Shown here: piece by piece, positions 18,513 to 32,362 of the stretch | How positions within the stretch are numbered: the first letter of the stretch is position 1 | Layout: each line of letters starts with the position of its first letter | Source of the DNA: Spirometra erinaceieuropaei | Lineage: Eukaryota; Platyhelminthes; Cestoda; Diphyllobothriidea; Diphyllobothriidae | Assembly (NCBI GenBank): GCA_902702965.1 | Contig: CACRXP010000194.1 | Span: forward strand, 304,170-368,169 | Direction: 5' to 3' | Length of the DNA: 64,000 nt | Notes under the pieces: model-generated | Told to the model about the DNA's origin: nothing | The model's input: only the letters and a program-made list of their open reading frames with translations | The model's database searches: none | Translations under genes and position numbers: made by a program

Positions 18513-20639
18513 TGCGGTGCATGACAGGATATTCGACATTATCTTCTCAATTAATACCCGTAACGCCATTCATAATGACTAATAAGGTCGTCCTCATGTT
18601 TCTGGTCTTTGGCGTCCTGAGTGGTCCCCTCCCCAAGTGCCGACCAGTGGCAGACTATCAGTCGAAGTTTATTTCCTTGACACGTCTGACCGATGGTATG
18701 CGGAGTTCACGGCTTTCGGCCGTTCGCCTGCGTCATCTGATGACTTACTTTGTCCATGGCCTACCTACTGCGCAGAAAGTCTGATCTAATATCACAGAAG
18801 TTTCCTGCAAGTCCTATAGCCCACTGCCGATTATAACCCCAAAGCCCGAAGCGTCATCGTGTTGTAGGCACTTGCTTCCATCCGTATTTATGATGCTTCT
18901 TCATTTACCTGAGAAACTGCGTAGTGCATTTGGTCAAAGTAGTTTATTAACATAACGTTCTCGGCGTAGCCGAGAACCGTGAAAGGTTCGTCCGTGAAGA
19001 GTGATTACTGTCCTTAAGAGGGTGCGCTGGTGACGCACGTAAATGCGTATGGGAAAGCGGACTTCCGCGTCATCTACTTTACTTTTCACACTTCTATGAT
19101 GTAACAATGGCAGATAGTCAGGACGACTGGAGGTGAGTGTGGACGCAGTGAATAGTGAGACTAAAGCCAAGTTCAGGCCGTCCGCAAACATCCTTATCCT
19201 TAACTCGACACAAACTAGTCTTTGATGAGATGGTTTCTGGTCTTTTGTCGGTGAGAGTGACCACAATCAAGGAGGAACCACTGCAATATGACCCTCGTCC
19301 CGAAAGAAATCTGAGCTACCCTTTCAGATGGCCACATCCAAGCCTCGAATATAGGTTTGCCACGATAGTTGAAGGCGAATTTGGTTGTTTATAGTAAGGA
19401 AACCAAATGCTGAACTTGAGCTGAAACGATCCAGTAACAACCCTATCCGGTGCCAGCGACAGACTTGGTAAATCTGACTCTACTGGGTTCAGTGTCTAAT
19501 ATTTAACGAAGCCACAACCCAACGCCTTCCAAACACCACGATCCGCAGTGCACGAATCTCGTGGTCTGCCAGCACAAGCAGAACACAGTCTATCACGTGG
19601 TTGACCAGGCGTGCCCCCCACAGTCTCTTGCGGTAGGACTTAACTCATCTCCAGCTTATGTTATGTCATGTAGATCCCCCATCCTCAAAGAAAAATCGTC
19701 AGTGCAATACTAAGGTTGTGGAACATGGCGTCCGGAGAGCATGATATTCCCTCTGAAGTTTTGTGTCGAAATTGTGGCGTCCTGGCTCAATTGGATGATT
19801 GAACAAGCATGTGAGATGGGCTCGTTTCCGACAACTGAGGCTCGGGCACTCTGTATTCAAAAAGTGAATAAAGGTGAAGTATATTGGCTGCCGCGGAATA
19901 AGCCTAATCGGCGTTGCTGCAAACGTCTTCGCCATCATCATTATCAGGAGATTTGAAAGAGTGCAGGACTCGAAAACGAGACCCAACCGAACCAGGTTTC
20001 TAGTTAGAGGGAAGGCGCGGACCAAACATCTGCACTGCTCCTGGTTCTTGAATTTCACCATGACCACCAGTAACCGACGACTGTCTACTTTTTGACTTGG
20101 TCATGACGTTAAATTTTGTCCTTGTGGAGGGAAATGGAACTAGCCGGTACGCCAGCAGATATCGTCACCACGATTGGGCGCGTACTATCGCTCCTCCTTT
20201 GCGTGGATTCTGATCCACAGTCCCTCTCAGCCGTTCGATAAACTTGAATTTAGTCCCCCTTTCCGTTCAACTACGACACCGAGTGGATTCTCGAAGGGGT
20301 TTGTGCGGTTTTTGAATGTGTTACATTTGCACCCGGACGCTGACTGATCTCGGCCAGGCTGATAGCAAGCTTTAATTACCTACAGGCTAGGGTCGCATGT
20401 GAGCGAAGTCGTTAAATCGGTCAATCTACGCACAAGGATAGGGAGACCTATTTTTCCCAATTGTATCACCAACCGGGCAAATGCAACACTCGGGATCAAT
20501 GGTTGTCAGCTTAAATTGGTAGAAGGCTTAAAATACCCTGTGGGCTAGGTGGCTGCCAAATGGAGGGGGTAAGGACGATATTTTCTCTCGTATTTATGCT
20601 ATTCGCGACGTTTTCACAATCCTTTAAAAGCATCTATGG
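18513..20639. other. No gene supported
   Basis: The remaining SPCS2 exon or exons were looked for here without success. A hydrophobic stretch coded at about 19895-19960 is noted in the findings, but it is not strong enough for a gene call. Confidence 0.4.
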
Positions 20640-21110
20640 ACCTGACACGATATTTTCATCTACCCAAAGACTCGTTTGTTTTAGGCATTTGACTAACCAG
20701 TTCTATGCTCTTGTTAGTGCTTGACTGTGCGCTTGGAAGGTGAGCGAAGACTGGAGGCGTTACATCACCGCTCCCTGAAAAACATCCTTCGAATGAGGTA
20801 CACTGACATATTTTCAGTGCGATGATTCGCATTTGCTGCGAAAACATCACAAGACCGTCCAAGAAAGATAGCCGAGGCGGTCTGGGTGCGTTCTTCATCG
20901 TGAGGCCTATGAGCTCAGTCTTGATACCCTATATTCTGAACCGATATCCACACGAAGGCGTCAAAAAGGCATAGTCTGTCAAGACATGGAGGTGGTTCTT
21001 GGACCTTCGGTACGGCGTCCCGGTAGTTGGTAAAGAGAATAGGTCGAACTCTTCAGATTTGCAATCGCTGATCAGACGTGGAATTCGCAACATCGGGATC
21101 GACTAAATCA
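20640..21110 (+). mobile_element. Decayed RTE-like retrotransposon, post-RT fragment
   Basis: Forward frames give LEGERRLEALHHRSLKNILR, then MRYTDIFSVR, the post-RT region of a common flatworm RTE-like element (ER-x-LE-x-x-x-H-x-x-LR-x-ILR-x-x-YTD). About 220 bases later RQKGIVCQDMEVVLGPSVRR appears, close to the end of the same protein. Frames change several times. Relatives of the same family lie on the reverse strand at 60.7-61.3 kb. Confidence 0.7.
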
Positions 21111-24100
21111 GTCATGATCGCAGTTGTGCCAAGCAAAAGTACATACATGTTATGTAGTAAGGTTGCTGAGGGTGAATCTCAGCTTAAACGGCGAGAAACA
21201 GGGCAGAATGCACGGAACATACAAGTGTTTTCCTGGTAACAGTAACCGTATTTAAACACGACGAGTGGATATGTACTAATTAGTGCATCCAACTCTGCCG
21301 TAATGCCGTACTGAGTTTTTGTGTGCGTCGCCTTAGACGTAAAAACCATTCAGGTGGAAGACTGCGAAGACTTCTGTGGTTATGTTCAGTGAACTAGAGC
21401 CATGATGAACTGCTTAACAACATCACACAGATTTGTGGACACAACAGCAAGTAGCAGGCCTGCTCGTCTTGCACGAGATCCGACATTTCAGACGATGCCT
21501 GCTGTAACCCGGCCACTCCTCGTAGACTCCTTGGGGTGCGCTGCAGTTCGGGCAATTGAATTTCAACTGAAAATGACCCAAAGAAGATGGTAGTCTGCAT
21601 CAGTGCGGGGAACGGTTGGATACAGGTCGGCAGAAGCTCGGGTTTGGCTGAATCCTTGATACTGCATGAGCCAGTTTGGCAAGCACACCTCAGACACAAT
21701 CAACGTTCACTTTGTGCTGCATCGACGCTTGCGTTGTTATGCACTGCGTTGTCCTCGAAGCAAGATACCTCAAGCGCCTGTATGCCATGTGGAGTTTTCC
21801 CCTCCAAGGGGACACGCTTGCATGTTTATCATACGGGCCACCTGTGGAGGCCCAACCTGCATGGCATCCGCAGTAGGACGATCCTTTTTTATTTAGACTT
21901 GTGCTTGTCGTACCATAGTAATGTTTTCAGACTCCACAGCGCTTTATAGGGTAGTTGGTTCGGCCGACATCAACCTTTAGCATTATATTGTCACTGTCGC
22001 TACTAGCCCTGAGCCGTTCGGCCGACACAGAAACCTTCCGTATTTTGCAGCTACTTCCAACTACCCGCAGATGCAAGAGATAGTCAGCAGCAACGATAGC
22101 AGGCAGACCCTGTCTTTTCGAAGTATCTTTCTTCCTATCGAGTTTCGCGGTTTTAGTTTTTGCCAAACGCGTCCATCAGAAATTCACCAGACATTGAGTG
22201 ACATCCATTTTGTTGTCCGGGCTCGCGGCTTTTTATATAGTCGACCTTGAGTAGGAGGCACTTATGCAGCACGTCTAAATGTGCCCCTGTTTTAAGCGAT
22301 TCTTCTGACAGGTATAGTTTCACAGCTGTAGAACTGCTTTGTTTCGAATTGCTTTGATTACTATTTTCCTGCTAACAATTATTAACTTCTACATCCTAGG
22401 CACAATCCAAACTACAAACTATCAGTCGAATTTTATGATGGGAAGTCCAAAACGAGAAACAGCGTGGATGCCACGCGGACGATTGACAATTTCTTCGATA
22501 TAAAGGGCAATCTCTGCATAGAACCTTTTAAGGAGTTTCTTCTTGAATTGTCCCGCCAGGCATCACAAGTCAAAAAGAATCAGTGACGTCATCTTCCCGA
22601 TTGCTTACGATAACCTTGTTGTTTGTTTTGGTGAAAAGTCTCTTTTTATACATATGCTTGTCTCTTCTCGCGCCTTAAAGTTGTGGTTATTCAGCTTGCG
22701 TTATCCATTTTCTGTTCATTTCAAACTGAAGCATTTGAGTTTATAATGAGCAAAAGGTTTTTTGGGTCTCTTTCAGCCTCTCCTTTCTCCTGGCCTATTT
22801 TGTTTTATTTGGTAGACATATATAGGCATATTTTGCATCATCGCTCACCTTATGAGCGCAGCATGACTAATATGGACGACAACTAAGTCATCTTAAGCAC
22901 GAAGATGGTTAATTACTGAAGTGTGCTGTTAAAAATCCCGCGTAGAGGGAAGTCAATCCGCAAAGTTCGTGGGCCCTAATGTAGCCACCTTCTTCATTAT
23001 TGCTTTTCCCGAAGCCGCAGCAGCCCTTCATAACACGCTTGGAATCAGTCCTGAACTAGCGTCACCAGAAATTGTTACTTTAATAGCGAAGCCAGTTATG
23101 GATCATTTTTGCTAGACGCTGGTTCAAGGCGTAAATGGCTACCTTAGTACTGCGAATTCGCCTCAGGCCGAATGCTGGCGTTAGTTACTTTCCCTCGGTG
23201 TTAAGCCGCTCATTCTTTAGCAGTGCAGCTCCAATGTCCCGTCACTCCCTTTAAGAGGCCCACACCAGGGCAATAAGGCTCCTACTCTGCGTCAAGGCGC
23301 ACGAAGACGGCACTTCTGCATAATTTTGAGTCTTATATCGAATGGAAATAAATGACACTTATCACTAGGTGAGATCGTTCCGGCAAATTGGACGTTAGAC
23401 GCCCTTATGCATTTTGTTGTTGGATCGAGAGGTTGGTAATGACGAGCTGAGGATCGTTCCATTCAGCACTGTCGACTTCTGCGTATCCGATCACAGCATG
23501 TGAACTGTTGCCTCCCCTTCCCGGTTGTTGAATAACCGGTCAAGCTGTACCCTCTCCCACCGGCGATGGCCTGGAGCGTCTTGTTTGACGTATGGTGCTT
23601 CATAGTTGGACGCCTCCAGCATGGCGTTTTAATGTTCTGGAAGTATGATAGACAGCAGCTGAAACCTCAGTTGGTGGTGCGCAATATCAGTCACGTGGCA
23701 CTATCGTCAGACAATCGAGTTGCTAGGTCAATGCTCACACACACCAAAGCGGCGGTTTATTCTTCATGCCTTAGGATCTGCTTCCCGTTCCGTCGTTCTT
23801 GCTAATGCCTTCGATAAGTGGACACAATGATATTAGAAGTAACAGGCTACGGCTCACCGCGAAATTGTCCCTAAGTCCTTAGCTGTTGTCAAAGACGGTC
23901 TGGATGTGGAGGTGGGACCAAGCCGGGGCAGCATGTAACTTCGCTAATTGATGGTGTGCTCTCGCCACAGCGCTTACCGAATTCACACTGTGACTACCCG
24001 CAGTAACCGTTCGGTTTGATTTCGCTGCGGCACTCGATTCTGTTCAGTGTTGATTCTTGTAGTTGAAAATGTAGGCCAGTGGTGTACCAACAAAATTACT

Positions 24101-27100
24101 GCCGCAACCAAAAGTACCATCTGTGTCGGCGTGCTCTCCCGGAACCGCATAACCGGCCAGTACCCGCTCGAACGTTCGGAAACGTTGCATCCTCTTTATA
24201 ATCATATTTAACAGCACCACTGACTGGGTTGTTGAGGGCAATTTTTCCACCTCTGCTGGTGGCGGAGACTTGAATTTGGATACTGACTGGTCATTCTAGA
24301 CGACTGACTACGTGCTGCGTTATCGACAACGTAACAGCCAAAGTGAATAGGAGTGCTAAATCACTTGGCTTCTCCATTAACGCCAAAAGCCGGAGTGCTG
24401 AGCTGCATCTCTGACCGGATGTCGCATTCGTGGCTCACGGATTGTAGCTTGAGGAAATGGGCAGTTTCAAGTATGTCTGGCCATCTCATCGTCAGGCGAA
24501 CAAAGTAAGGACTCCATCCCTACGAACTGATGGCGCCTACAGGGTTTTCATTTCCATTCAAAAGTTCGTTTACACTACACGCCATACTGATTACCACAGA
24601 GATCAGAATGCGCCGGCCGTCCACTAGGTCCGCTTTTTTAAAACTGCCAGTTTTGGCTTTACCATGGAAGACGAGGTGAGGCTTCGCAATCACAGATCAC
24701 AGTCGCTTGAGAACTGTCCTCTGGACAAAGTGCGCAGATCTGTTAGGCAACATAGCCAACGGTGGCTGCGACATTAAGGCGATACTTCAAAGCACTCCGT
24801 TGGGTCGGCTGGATTATTTGCCCCTGCTGCTAGTTCTTCCAAGAACACAGCACAGCCTGCCTAACTCTAGTGCCATCATATCTCCGGAAAGGAGAGTATT
24901 GAGGTTGTTCTTGGAGTTCCGGCATTCAATTTTTGCTTCTGGAAAAAATAACTACGGATACTCGAATCTGTTTCATGCAGGACAGCACTCTGGGTAGGCA
25001 GTGATCACAACCGTATAAAGTACAATTGCGCTGCGGTTGGACAACGCGCAGAGGTGTTCCCCAAGTCCTTTGAGCAAAACCTGGTGGGAACAGCTAAATA
25101 ATCCAGAACGCTCATACAACAATGAGCAAAATTTCTGGTGCGATTTCACATAAAGAACATTACTTAGGTGAGGCCACTAAGAGAATTGGAAGGAGCATGT
25201 TTTTATGCTACTTCATACAGGGCGGCGCGCTGGCTTTTGCCTGAGAGTCCTTCCAAATGTGCGACAAAATACTTGTAATGGGGTTTGTCTCCTCACACTT
25301 ACTTTCTGCGCCTGCGTAAACTCGTTCATATTTTACATAAACAATGCGTAAGAAGCCAATTCCTTAATGTCGTCTTCTTAATGTTTGATGCTTGAAGTTT
25401 GTCAGAAAGTTTACAATAATGGAGATCTGTGCGACACTGCAGCGGCTGTTCATATGTCCTACTGTTCGCAGATTTACCGATGTTCACGCACTATTCAATG
25501 TGATTCATGTTCTCTGAGTACGAGGCCTCCCTATAGAGACATACAGGGTTATCTGAGCTTGCTGTGAAGAAAATGCAGAAATCTTGGAAAAAAGTGATAA
25601 TGCAGCCTGATTTTCAGAACTCTCGAAATGCTTCCTTCACGTCAGAAATGCAGTAGATGTGTTATCTCCTGAAATTTTGGCCGTAATTTTCAAATGTTTT
25701 CGACCCGGAAAGACTACCTGAGTAGAGACGTAATATCGTGCAGCATAGTCCCAAGATGTTTTAGTCACGTCAGATGCCGGTTTTTGAATAAGCGCCTTTT
25801 TGCCCTCATGCAAGAGCCACTGAAAACTGACTACTTAAGCAGTCTGGATTTTTCCCATCGATTTTCAATGCCCTTATAGGCTCGAATATACCATATATAA
25901 GACGTGCTCAAATTTTTTTCTTGTGCTCATTTGGTAGCAAACTGCGTCTTCAAATTTCCCACTTGAAGAGAGGGTACTTTTGGTTCCAAAAAAGTTTCTA
26001 ATCATTTGATTTCTTAAGATCGTGAAATGTCCGTTCGTACAGCATCGCATCGGCACATTTATCAACTCTACTTATAAAGTACACAACGTTGTTCACATTT
26101 ATGCACAACTGAGTCCTATATGATGTCTGTGTGATTTTCCATAAACGGAAAGTACATTTATGCATGCAGTTTGGGAACCACAGCCGCCAGTATGGCTGCA
26201 GGCCGGGCGTTAAAGTCTTCCGAAACCGAAGAATGCTTTTCTGCAAATATAGATCTTAAGACACCGTAGTCTGTTGCCAAATGAGTACAAAACCATATCT
26301 TGTGCATTTTCTATAGAATATGAAGTTAATGAGGACATCGATGCCCAGTGGGAAGAATGCATACTACTGAAGTAGTCATCTTTCATGCAGTGTGGTACTT
26401 GCAGGCGGTTGAGAAGAAGCTCATTCAAAAGTCGATATTCTGGCGCGACTGAAATACGTTAACATTATGCTGCATGATTGTCAGCATTAAATTCCCGCCT
26501 GAGTTATTCTTTTTCATTGAAAACACATTCCAACATTTCATAAGGTAGGCCAGGTTTGTGTCTTGTTAGGTATTCTCAATGGGAACAGCATCAGATACAT
26601 TGTACATCGTCCTGTCATCTTATCAGGTTGTTGTTCGGAGGAGAAGCTTAAGTCTGGAATTCCGAGTTTGTTGCCTAATACGCCCGACTTCCGCGGACCG
26701 CGTGATTTATTTGTGCACGAAACAACCAGTTGTATAAAATCGCGTCGACGAAGTCGAGAATGTGACTAGTGCGTAGGGTACGACATGAAGTTCCTTTCTG
26801 TCCGGCAGATGCCGAGCCTGTTGCAATGATCGCAACAGTGGGGGGCAGTTCCAATGTTAGCGATTATGACGAATATTGTCTGACGACATTCAGAGTAATT
26901 CCTTACAGAAAGTAAGTCATTTGATGTTCACCAAAAGAGGTCAAAGATAACGAAGACCACCCTATCTTGCCTGCGTCGTGTGCGTCTAGAACTGTCGTAA
27001 TCGGCGGGCAGGGCCTTTTCAGCAAGGCAGAACTTGCTCGAGAACTGTCGGTCCTAAGTCATTTCTTGCCAGGACATGTAAACCTCCCGACATTATTCAC

Positions 27101-30100
27101 AATGAACAAGCATTGTGTGTAATAATGCTTCCAATTTCCGATGGGTATTTGTTGAAAAAATGCACGTCTCATGTTTCGTTAGCGAACGAATTTTAATTTT
27201 TCTACGGTGACCCAACCTCAAAGCTCTCTGAACCGCAGGAATATTTTGATATTTTTAGCTAATACCTGTGTTGTTAGTACGGTAAATTATTGCGCAATGC
27301 TATACTACTGGCTGCCTGTTGGCGGTTTGTGAATATTAAGCGGTTATTCCGTAGTAGCTGATGGATTTCAGCTCAAATATTCATATCAAATTTCGGACCG
27401 TGCCTGAAAAGGCCTGTTTCGAAAGAGTTACTCCAAGTTCGCGCATTAATTTCCTCGGAAATTAAGCAAGGCATGATATGACATGTCTTCTGAGATTAAA
27501 AGATAGACAGTAAAATGAATCTGTTGTGCGATTTAACTGGCACCCTGTTGTAGAAAGAGCGAAATATATTCTGTGGAAATCACCGGGGTTATGTCATAAC
27601 GTTCCGTGTTCCATTTGCCTACCGAGAGTGCTACAGAAGGAGCTTATGCAACGACACAGTTGGCGTGAGGGATTCAGTAGTATTATGGTTCCTAAGAATC
27701 GTCCCTAAACGTAACATGTTTTCAGGTCGCACATGTAAAGTCGTTATTTTTTCTTTCGCCTTATGCAGACTGTCCCGGTGTCAATTCGTGAGACTAAAAA
27801 ACCTAGTGAACATATTTGTCAGTCAAAATGCCCGCCCTGGTGCGCCATTTAAAGATTGCCTGCAATACTCACCAAACTGGGACTTAATGATGCAGTTGTG
27901 GAAGGTAATGGCAATTTAAGTTCTTATTTGCGCCGACTGTTGGTTTTTACGTAACAGGGGCACCACATATCGTCTTTTGGTGTTCTACAGAAGGAAAAAT
28001 AGTGTTCGAAATGCACAGAGAACATTTGTCCTCTTGATTCAGGGCTGCAAGATTATTTAGGCGCCCTTACCGCGAAGGCATAAACGGGGATTGGACAAAA
28101 ATCTAAGTTTGCATTTTCTTCACAGCTCCCTTGGTGATGTTTCTCAATATTGCCAGGAACACTCCAGCGTGGAGTTGCGCGTGAACCCAAGAAGCTACGG
28201 CCGGACACGTTTTTTCCCGTACTTCGGTTATTCTCAGACAGTTTTGTTCTCAGCAGGATGTACATGCGAAGATTAGTCGGCTGTCGAGGATGTAAAAGTG
28301 CTAATCGTTTAAAATGTTCGTTCTTCTGAAGACATGGTTAAGAAGTTGGGTTCCGTTTAAAGTGTTCAACATGTCAGATCTATAGGCTGTATCAGTTCTG
28401 TCTGTTGTAGTGAATTTCGAATTCTTAGCCTGGAATTTGAGTCTCTTCATTTAAGTGGCTTCAAGTCTCACAAGCACTTCTTAAAGTCTGCTTAAAGGCC
28501 TTCTATATGGACCTTTACTGTTTAAATTTTTGAATTGCATGCAATATTGTTTGCCTTATCAGCCGGCTGTACGGCTTGGCCCAAGTTAGTTCAAAGAAAT
28601 TTTGCTCGGAAATCGGCATGAATCGGCTCAAAATCGAGGAAATAAAACGACGGCGTTACAGTCAGAACCCCAGAACTCCCCATGTCCAACCTCCGAAGTG
28701 TTCAGTAGAACGACCAATCGCTTTCGTCCTCGGTAAATCGGGTGACCTTCTTTCTTTGCAAAAAGTATTCGGACTCTTACATTCGTTAATTTACAAAAAT
28801 TTCATGTCTCCAGAAAATTACCCTTCACCCTGCAAGTTCAGCTGATGACGAAGTGTTTTTGATTCCCACTCTTTTTTAAAGGCCAAAAACGCGACCTGCT
28901 ACATAACTGTGCTCCGCCCTCACGAAATCGTGGCAGCCACGCTGTCGACGGTTCGACTAGATCGAAAGCCGATCGTCTCAGTATGTGTATCCTACCCACC
29001 GGCCATAAGGCGTCAAAGATAGTGCACAAGTGAGTTTCGGACCTTGATGGACCAGAAGGCTGTGTCGACACTAATTTATAAATTTCTGCAAAAGGACTTG
29101 CTGCTCAAATTTCGTTTTGTGTGCAAAAGGTATTGTCGTTTGCTGCCTGATTATTCAACTCTTGTGCTTACCTTATGAGCAGAAATAGTCGCGTCACCTC
29201 TCTTGATTTTAGCAAAGTACACTATATTCCTCCATATGATTGTTTGGAAGTGTTACTGACGATGACTAGGAACACTGAAATGCCCACCTCGAGTTTCTTG
29301 TTCGTTATCAGTACGTAATACCCCAACCCAAGGTGTTGGCGCATTGGATCAATTTCACGTGGTGTGTTGACGCCCCAGAGCAGCCCCAAGTGCAGGGAAC
29401 TGGCGGGCGGAGACTATCAGTCTTTCCTGCTTGTTGAACTTGTTACTGCGGTGATCGAGGTCTGTGCGGCCTAGTCAGCTTTAGTGAATCTTAGAAAAGG
29501 CAAGCATGAGGAACTGGCGAGAACGACGCACTCCGCAGAGCAGGCATCCATGAGACAACTCCAGCAGATAAAACGTAGCCAGTCTTATTGCCACTGAGAA
29601 TAGAAAAGCCATCGCGATCAGATACCAGCGAACGGGTCCTCTACCCGTTCGTGAAAAATTTTAGGTACAAGCGTACTTTTAAGATCCACAACACATTGAA
29701 ACAAACGACTGGTGCGTTAAATTTTACTTATCCAAAAAATCGTCGAGATTCCATCTAGTCTTTTAAAAATTAAATGGAATTAATGCGGTCGCGACAGATT
29801 TCATCGTCTCAGTGGCGGCAATGATAAAACAAGATTTTTATACTTCGAGTTAGACTTTCTGTCATCGACTTTACTTGATGGAGTTTAAAAAATGATTGCC
29901 CACGAATATTAACTCCCTCTTTATCGTTTTGTGCTTCTTTGGAAACAAAGATTGAGTTGTAAACTGACTGTTTTGTGTAGGGTTTGGCGCAGTTTTGTAT
30001 ACAATAAGGTTTATTCGAATACCTGCTTTGAAATACCCTCTCTAATTTATCATGTTATGGTTTTAAAAAGTGCGCTTTTGCACTATATTCGACGCTAACA

Positions 30101-30839
30101 AGGCTTAAAGTGAGACACACAGACTAACACACCGGAGAAGTCACCCTTATGAATTTTAAAACGAAGCTGGATCGATCATTAGTCCGCAGCAGGGCCGTCG
30201 AAATTGCTATATTCACCTTTTCCTCTTAACTCGGACGCCTGAAGCTCACTTGTCTGCATAATTACTGCTTCCTCTGTAAATCCGCTACACTCTAACGTAC
30301 GCGCCATTATAGCATCAAACAGAGCCGCAAAATATTAACCGAGCAAGCTGCCGCTAGCGCGTACTCACAAGCGTTTGTTGGACAGCGACGAAGTGTAACA
30401 ACAGACACTGGAAGTAGGATCGCTGTAACTCCCTCCACTCTAGTAAGGCGTCCGGGCGCTGTAATCAATGTATGCCTTTCAAACATGTAAAAAGAGGTTT
30501 GTTCATTAATATACGGATTCGCACCTTATGTATGACCCTCGGCAAGCTACCGACATAGACGCTATTGAGCTTCAATCTTTATGCAAACAGTAAGCAGCTG
30601 CAAACGCGTTAAATCTTCTAATGCACACTAACGACGGGCAGTAGTTCCAGTAGTTCCTCTAGAAGGCAAATTTAATCTGAGAATCGTACTAGGCACCTCC
30701 GTCATCCGTAGTAGCTCCAAAACTTCGTTTTTAAAGACTCGTTTTATCGTTTACAAGAAATGTGGAGTTTTGCTTGAATTCGCGTTATTTCGGCAGGGGT
30801 TAGAATATCACAGTTTTCTGACAAAGAGATTTCTTACCA
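21111..30839. other. About 9.7 kb with no feature I can support
   Basis: Both strands were read for RT, endonuclease, gag, transposase, splice-linked exons, RNA genes and tandem arrays. Only short open frames typical of random sequence were seen. It may be intergenic or intronic DNA with very old, unrecognisable repeats. Confidence 0.4.
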
Positions 30840-31500
30840 CCAGCAGCAGGGTGAGCACACGGACGGCGACTTGTGCGTGAATTGGTTTATAGCGGCGGTA
30901 GGCTTGCGCTGCATCTGCCGCACTCTCTCTTCCTTTCCTCGCCCACCTGAGCCTGGTCTCAAGACGGAGTCAAGAAGACCGGAGGCGGGATCGGGCGCAG
31001 TGGCTTACAAAACTAAAAAGACCGCCTGCGCGTGCCGCCAGGCCTGCTCCGTGCACAGTAGATTAGGATTTCAGCTAAACAACAAGGAGGCCGGCTCGGA
31101 TCCATTTTGAATGGAAATGCGGTAAGGGTCGTATTAAGAAGTGACCATTGCAGCCTGAAGCTTCATCCTGAGGGGAGACCGGGTTATCCTGTGAATTGGC
31201 AGCCTCCCAAACCGCGGCATTTAGCGTACCTTAAGAGTTGATAGACGCGTCAGATTGTTTATGGTAAGGAATATGCACTGAGTGCCGTGGGAACTCAGTC
31301 CACACAGTCAACGTCACTCGTGTTTCCGTCTCCCAGACATCAGCCTACTGTCAGGGCCGGTCAGTCATCTTCTGCGCAGTGGCTGGTAGAGCTAGACGAC
31401 CCGTCTGCGCGTGCGACACACACGATCCGGACCCCGACATCGTCCCGGATTTTCGCACGAAGGGTGCGCGCCGCTCGGATCCTACACGCGTGGGAGTGAA
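30840..31500 (-). repeat. 3'-UTR repeat family, copy 1 (reverse orientation)
   Basis: Read on the reverse strand it contains, in order, a GACTGACCGGCC block, GCTGCAATGG, GGATCCGAGCCGGCCTCC and GAGAGTGCGGCAGATG, ending TATAAACCAATTCACGCACA. The same ordered blocks recur at 33.2-34.1 kb (+), 37.1-37.5 kb (+), 44.56-44.87 kb (-) and 50.54-50.6 kb (+). Copy 1 directly follows the zinc-finger element in sense, which suggests the family is that element's 3' UTR. Confidence 0.7.
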
Positions 31501-31734
31501 ATAGTGGCCACATCACGGTGGAGCTATTGTGCATGACTCTTAGTCAACTAATAGGCTGCTCCACACAAACACATACAGGGCCAACTGCGAAGTCTGAGTT
31601 GTACCGTCAGTTGGCACCTTCCTGATACACGGCGTCTATCGCATCCTGATAGTTTCTAATTCGTCAGGTTTATTGTAATTTGGAAGACTATGAAGTGCTT
31701 AAGGGATGGATTCTCCAAATTCGATCTCTTTGCT

Positions 31735-31930
31735 TTTCCGTGGGCCAGTCAACCGCCGGAGCCAGTCAGCCTGCCGATGCCAATATTGGGTGCAGTGACT
31801 GACAGCTAAAACAGCCCGTCTACGCGTGCTACACGCACGACGTGCCCCATGACACCAGGATATCGAAACAACGGGGTTGCGCTGCTCAGATTTCATATGT
31901 GCTGGAGTAACATAGGGACCATATGGAGAT
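31735..31930 (-). repeat. Diverged duplicate of a segment at 31.3-31.5 kb
   Basis: The block around 31794 (GCAGTGACTGACAGCTAAAA, then CCCGTCTACGCGTGC) matches the block at about 31377 (GCAGTGGCTGGTAGAGC, then CCCGTCTGCGCGTGC) with an offset near 417 bases. It is part of the same 3'-UTR region. Confidence 0.6.
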
Positions 31931-32362
31931 GGAGCCGAAGGACACACCGCCCGCTTACGTAAGAGGTGCCTAATCTGCGCAGTGTTGTGATGTTGAACGC
32001 GTTTCTATGCAACGTATGTGTTAAGGCGGAAATGTGTGTTGGTGTGGTATAGTCTGGGACGATTCGCCGCGGACTTTCATTGAGGCGCGCGTGGTCGGGC
32101 AAGCCCATGCGGTGACTGCATGTGTGTGGGCAGAGAGTACAGTTGAGGCGGACATTGGTTCGCCGGTGTCTGCACAATGGATTTGCAAATGATCAGTCAG
32201 GCCGATGCCTAATGTGCCTGTACCTTGACAGTATAAATAGAATAGGCTGGTAGCTGTTGTGTTGGTTGTGGAAGTGATGCTGCTTGTGGTGGCGACTCCT
32301 GTAGAGGGGATGTTAGTAGTTTTGGGGTGAAAGTTGCCGGATGCGCAAGCTGGGCTTGACAT
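31893..32362 (-). pseudogene. C2H2 zinc-finger tail remnant
   Basis: Two overlapping frames share the finger units. One (32362-32021) has GIGLTDHLQIHCADTGEP; the other (32177-31893) has RLNCTLCPHTCSHRMGLPDH. In family members the unit is CPHCPRTF-x-x-x-x-GL-x-GHLRIH followed by a RTETGEP linker, so several Cys and His have mutated. The fingers are thought to bind nucleic acid during insertion, which is an inference. Confidence 0.65.

Noticed and set aside
21394..21949. Cluster of overlapping Cys-rich open frames on both strands
   Set aside because: Cys content is similar in all frames and no domain pattern fits; probably chance.
24240..24300. GGDLNLDTDW, similar to the endonuclease GDFN motif
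   Set aside because: Isolated ten residues with stops on both sides and no other endonuclease or RT block nearby.
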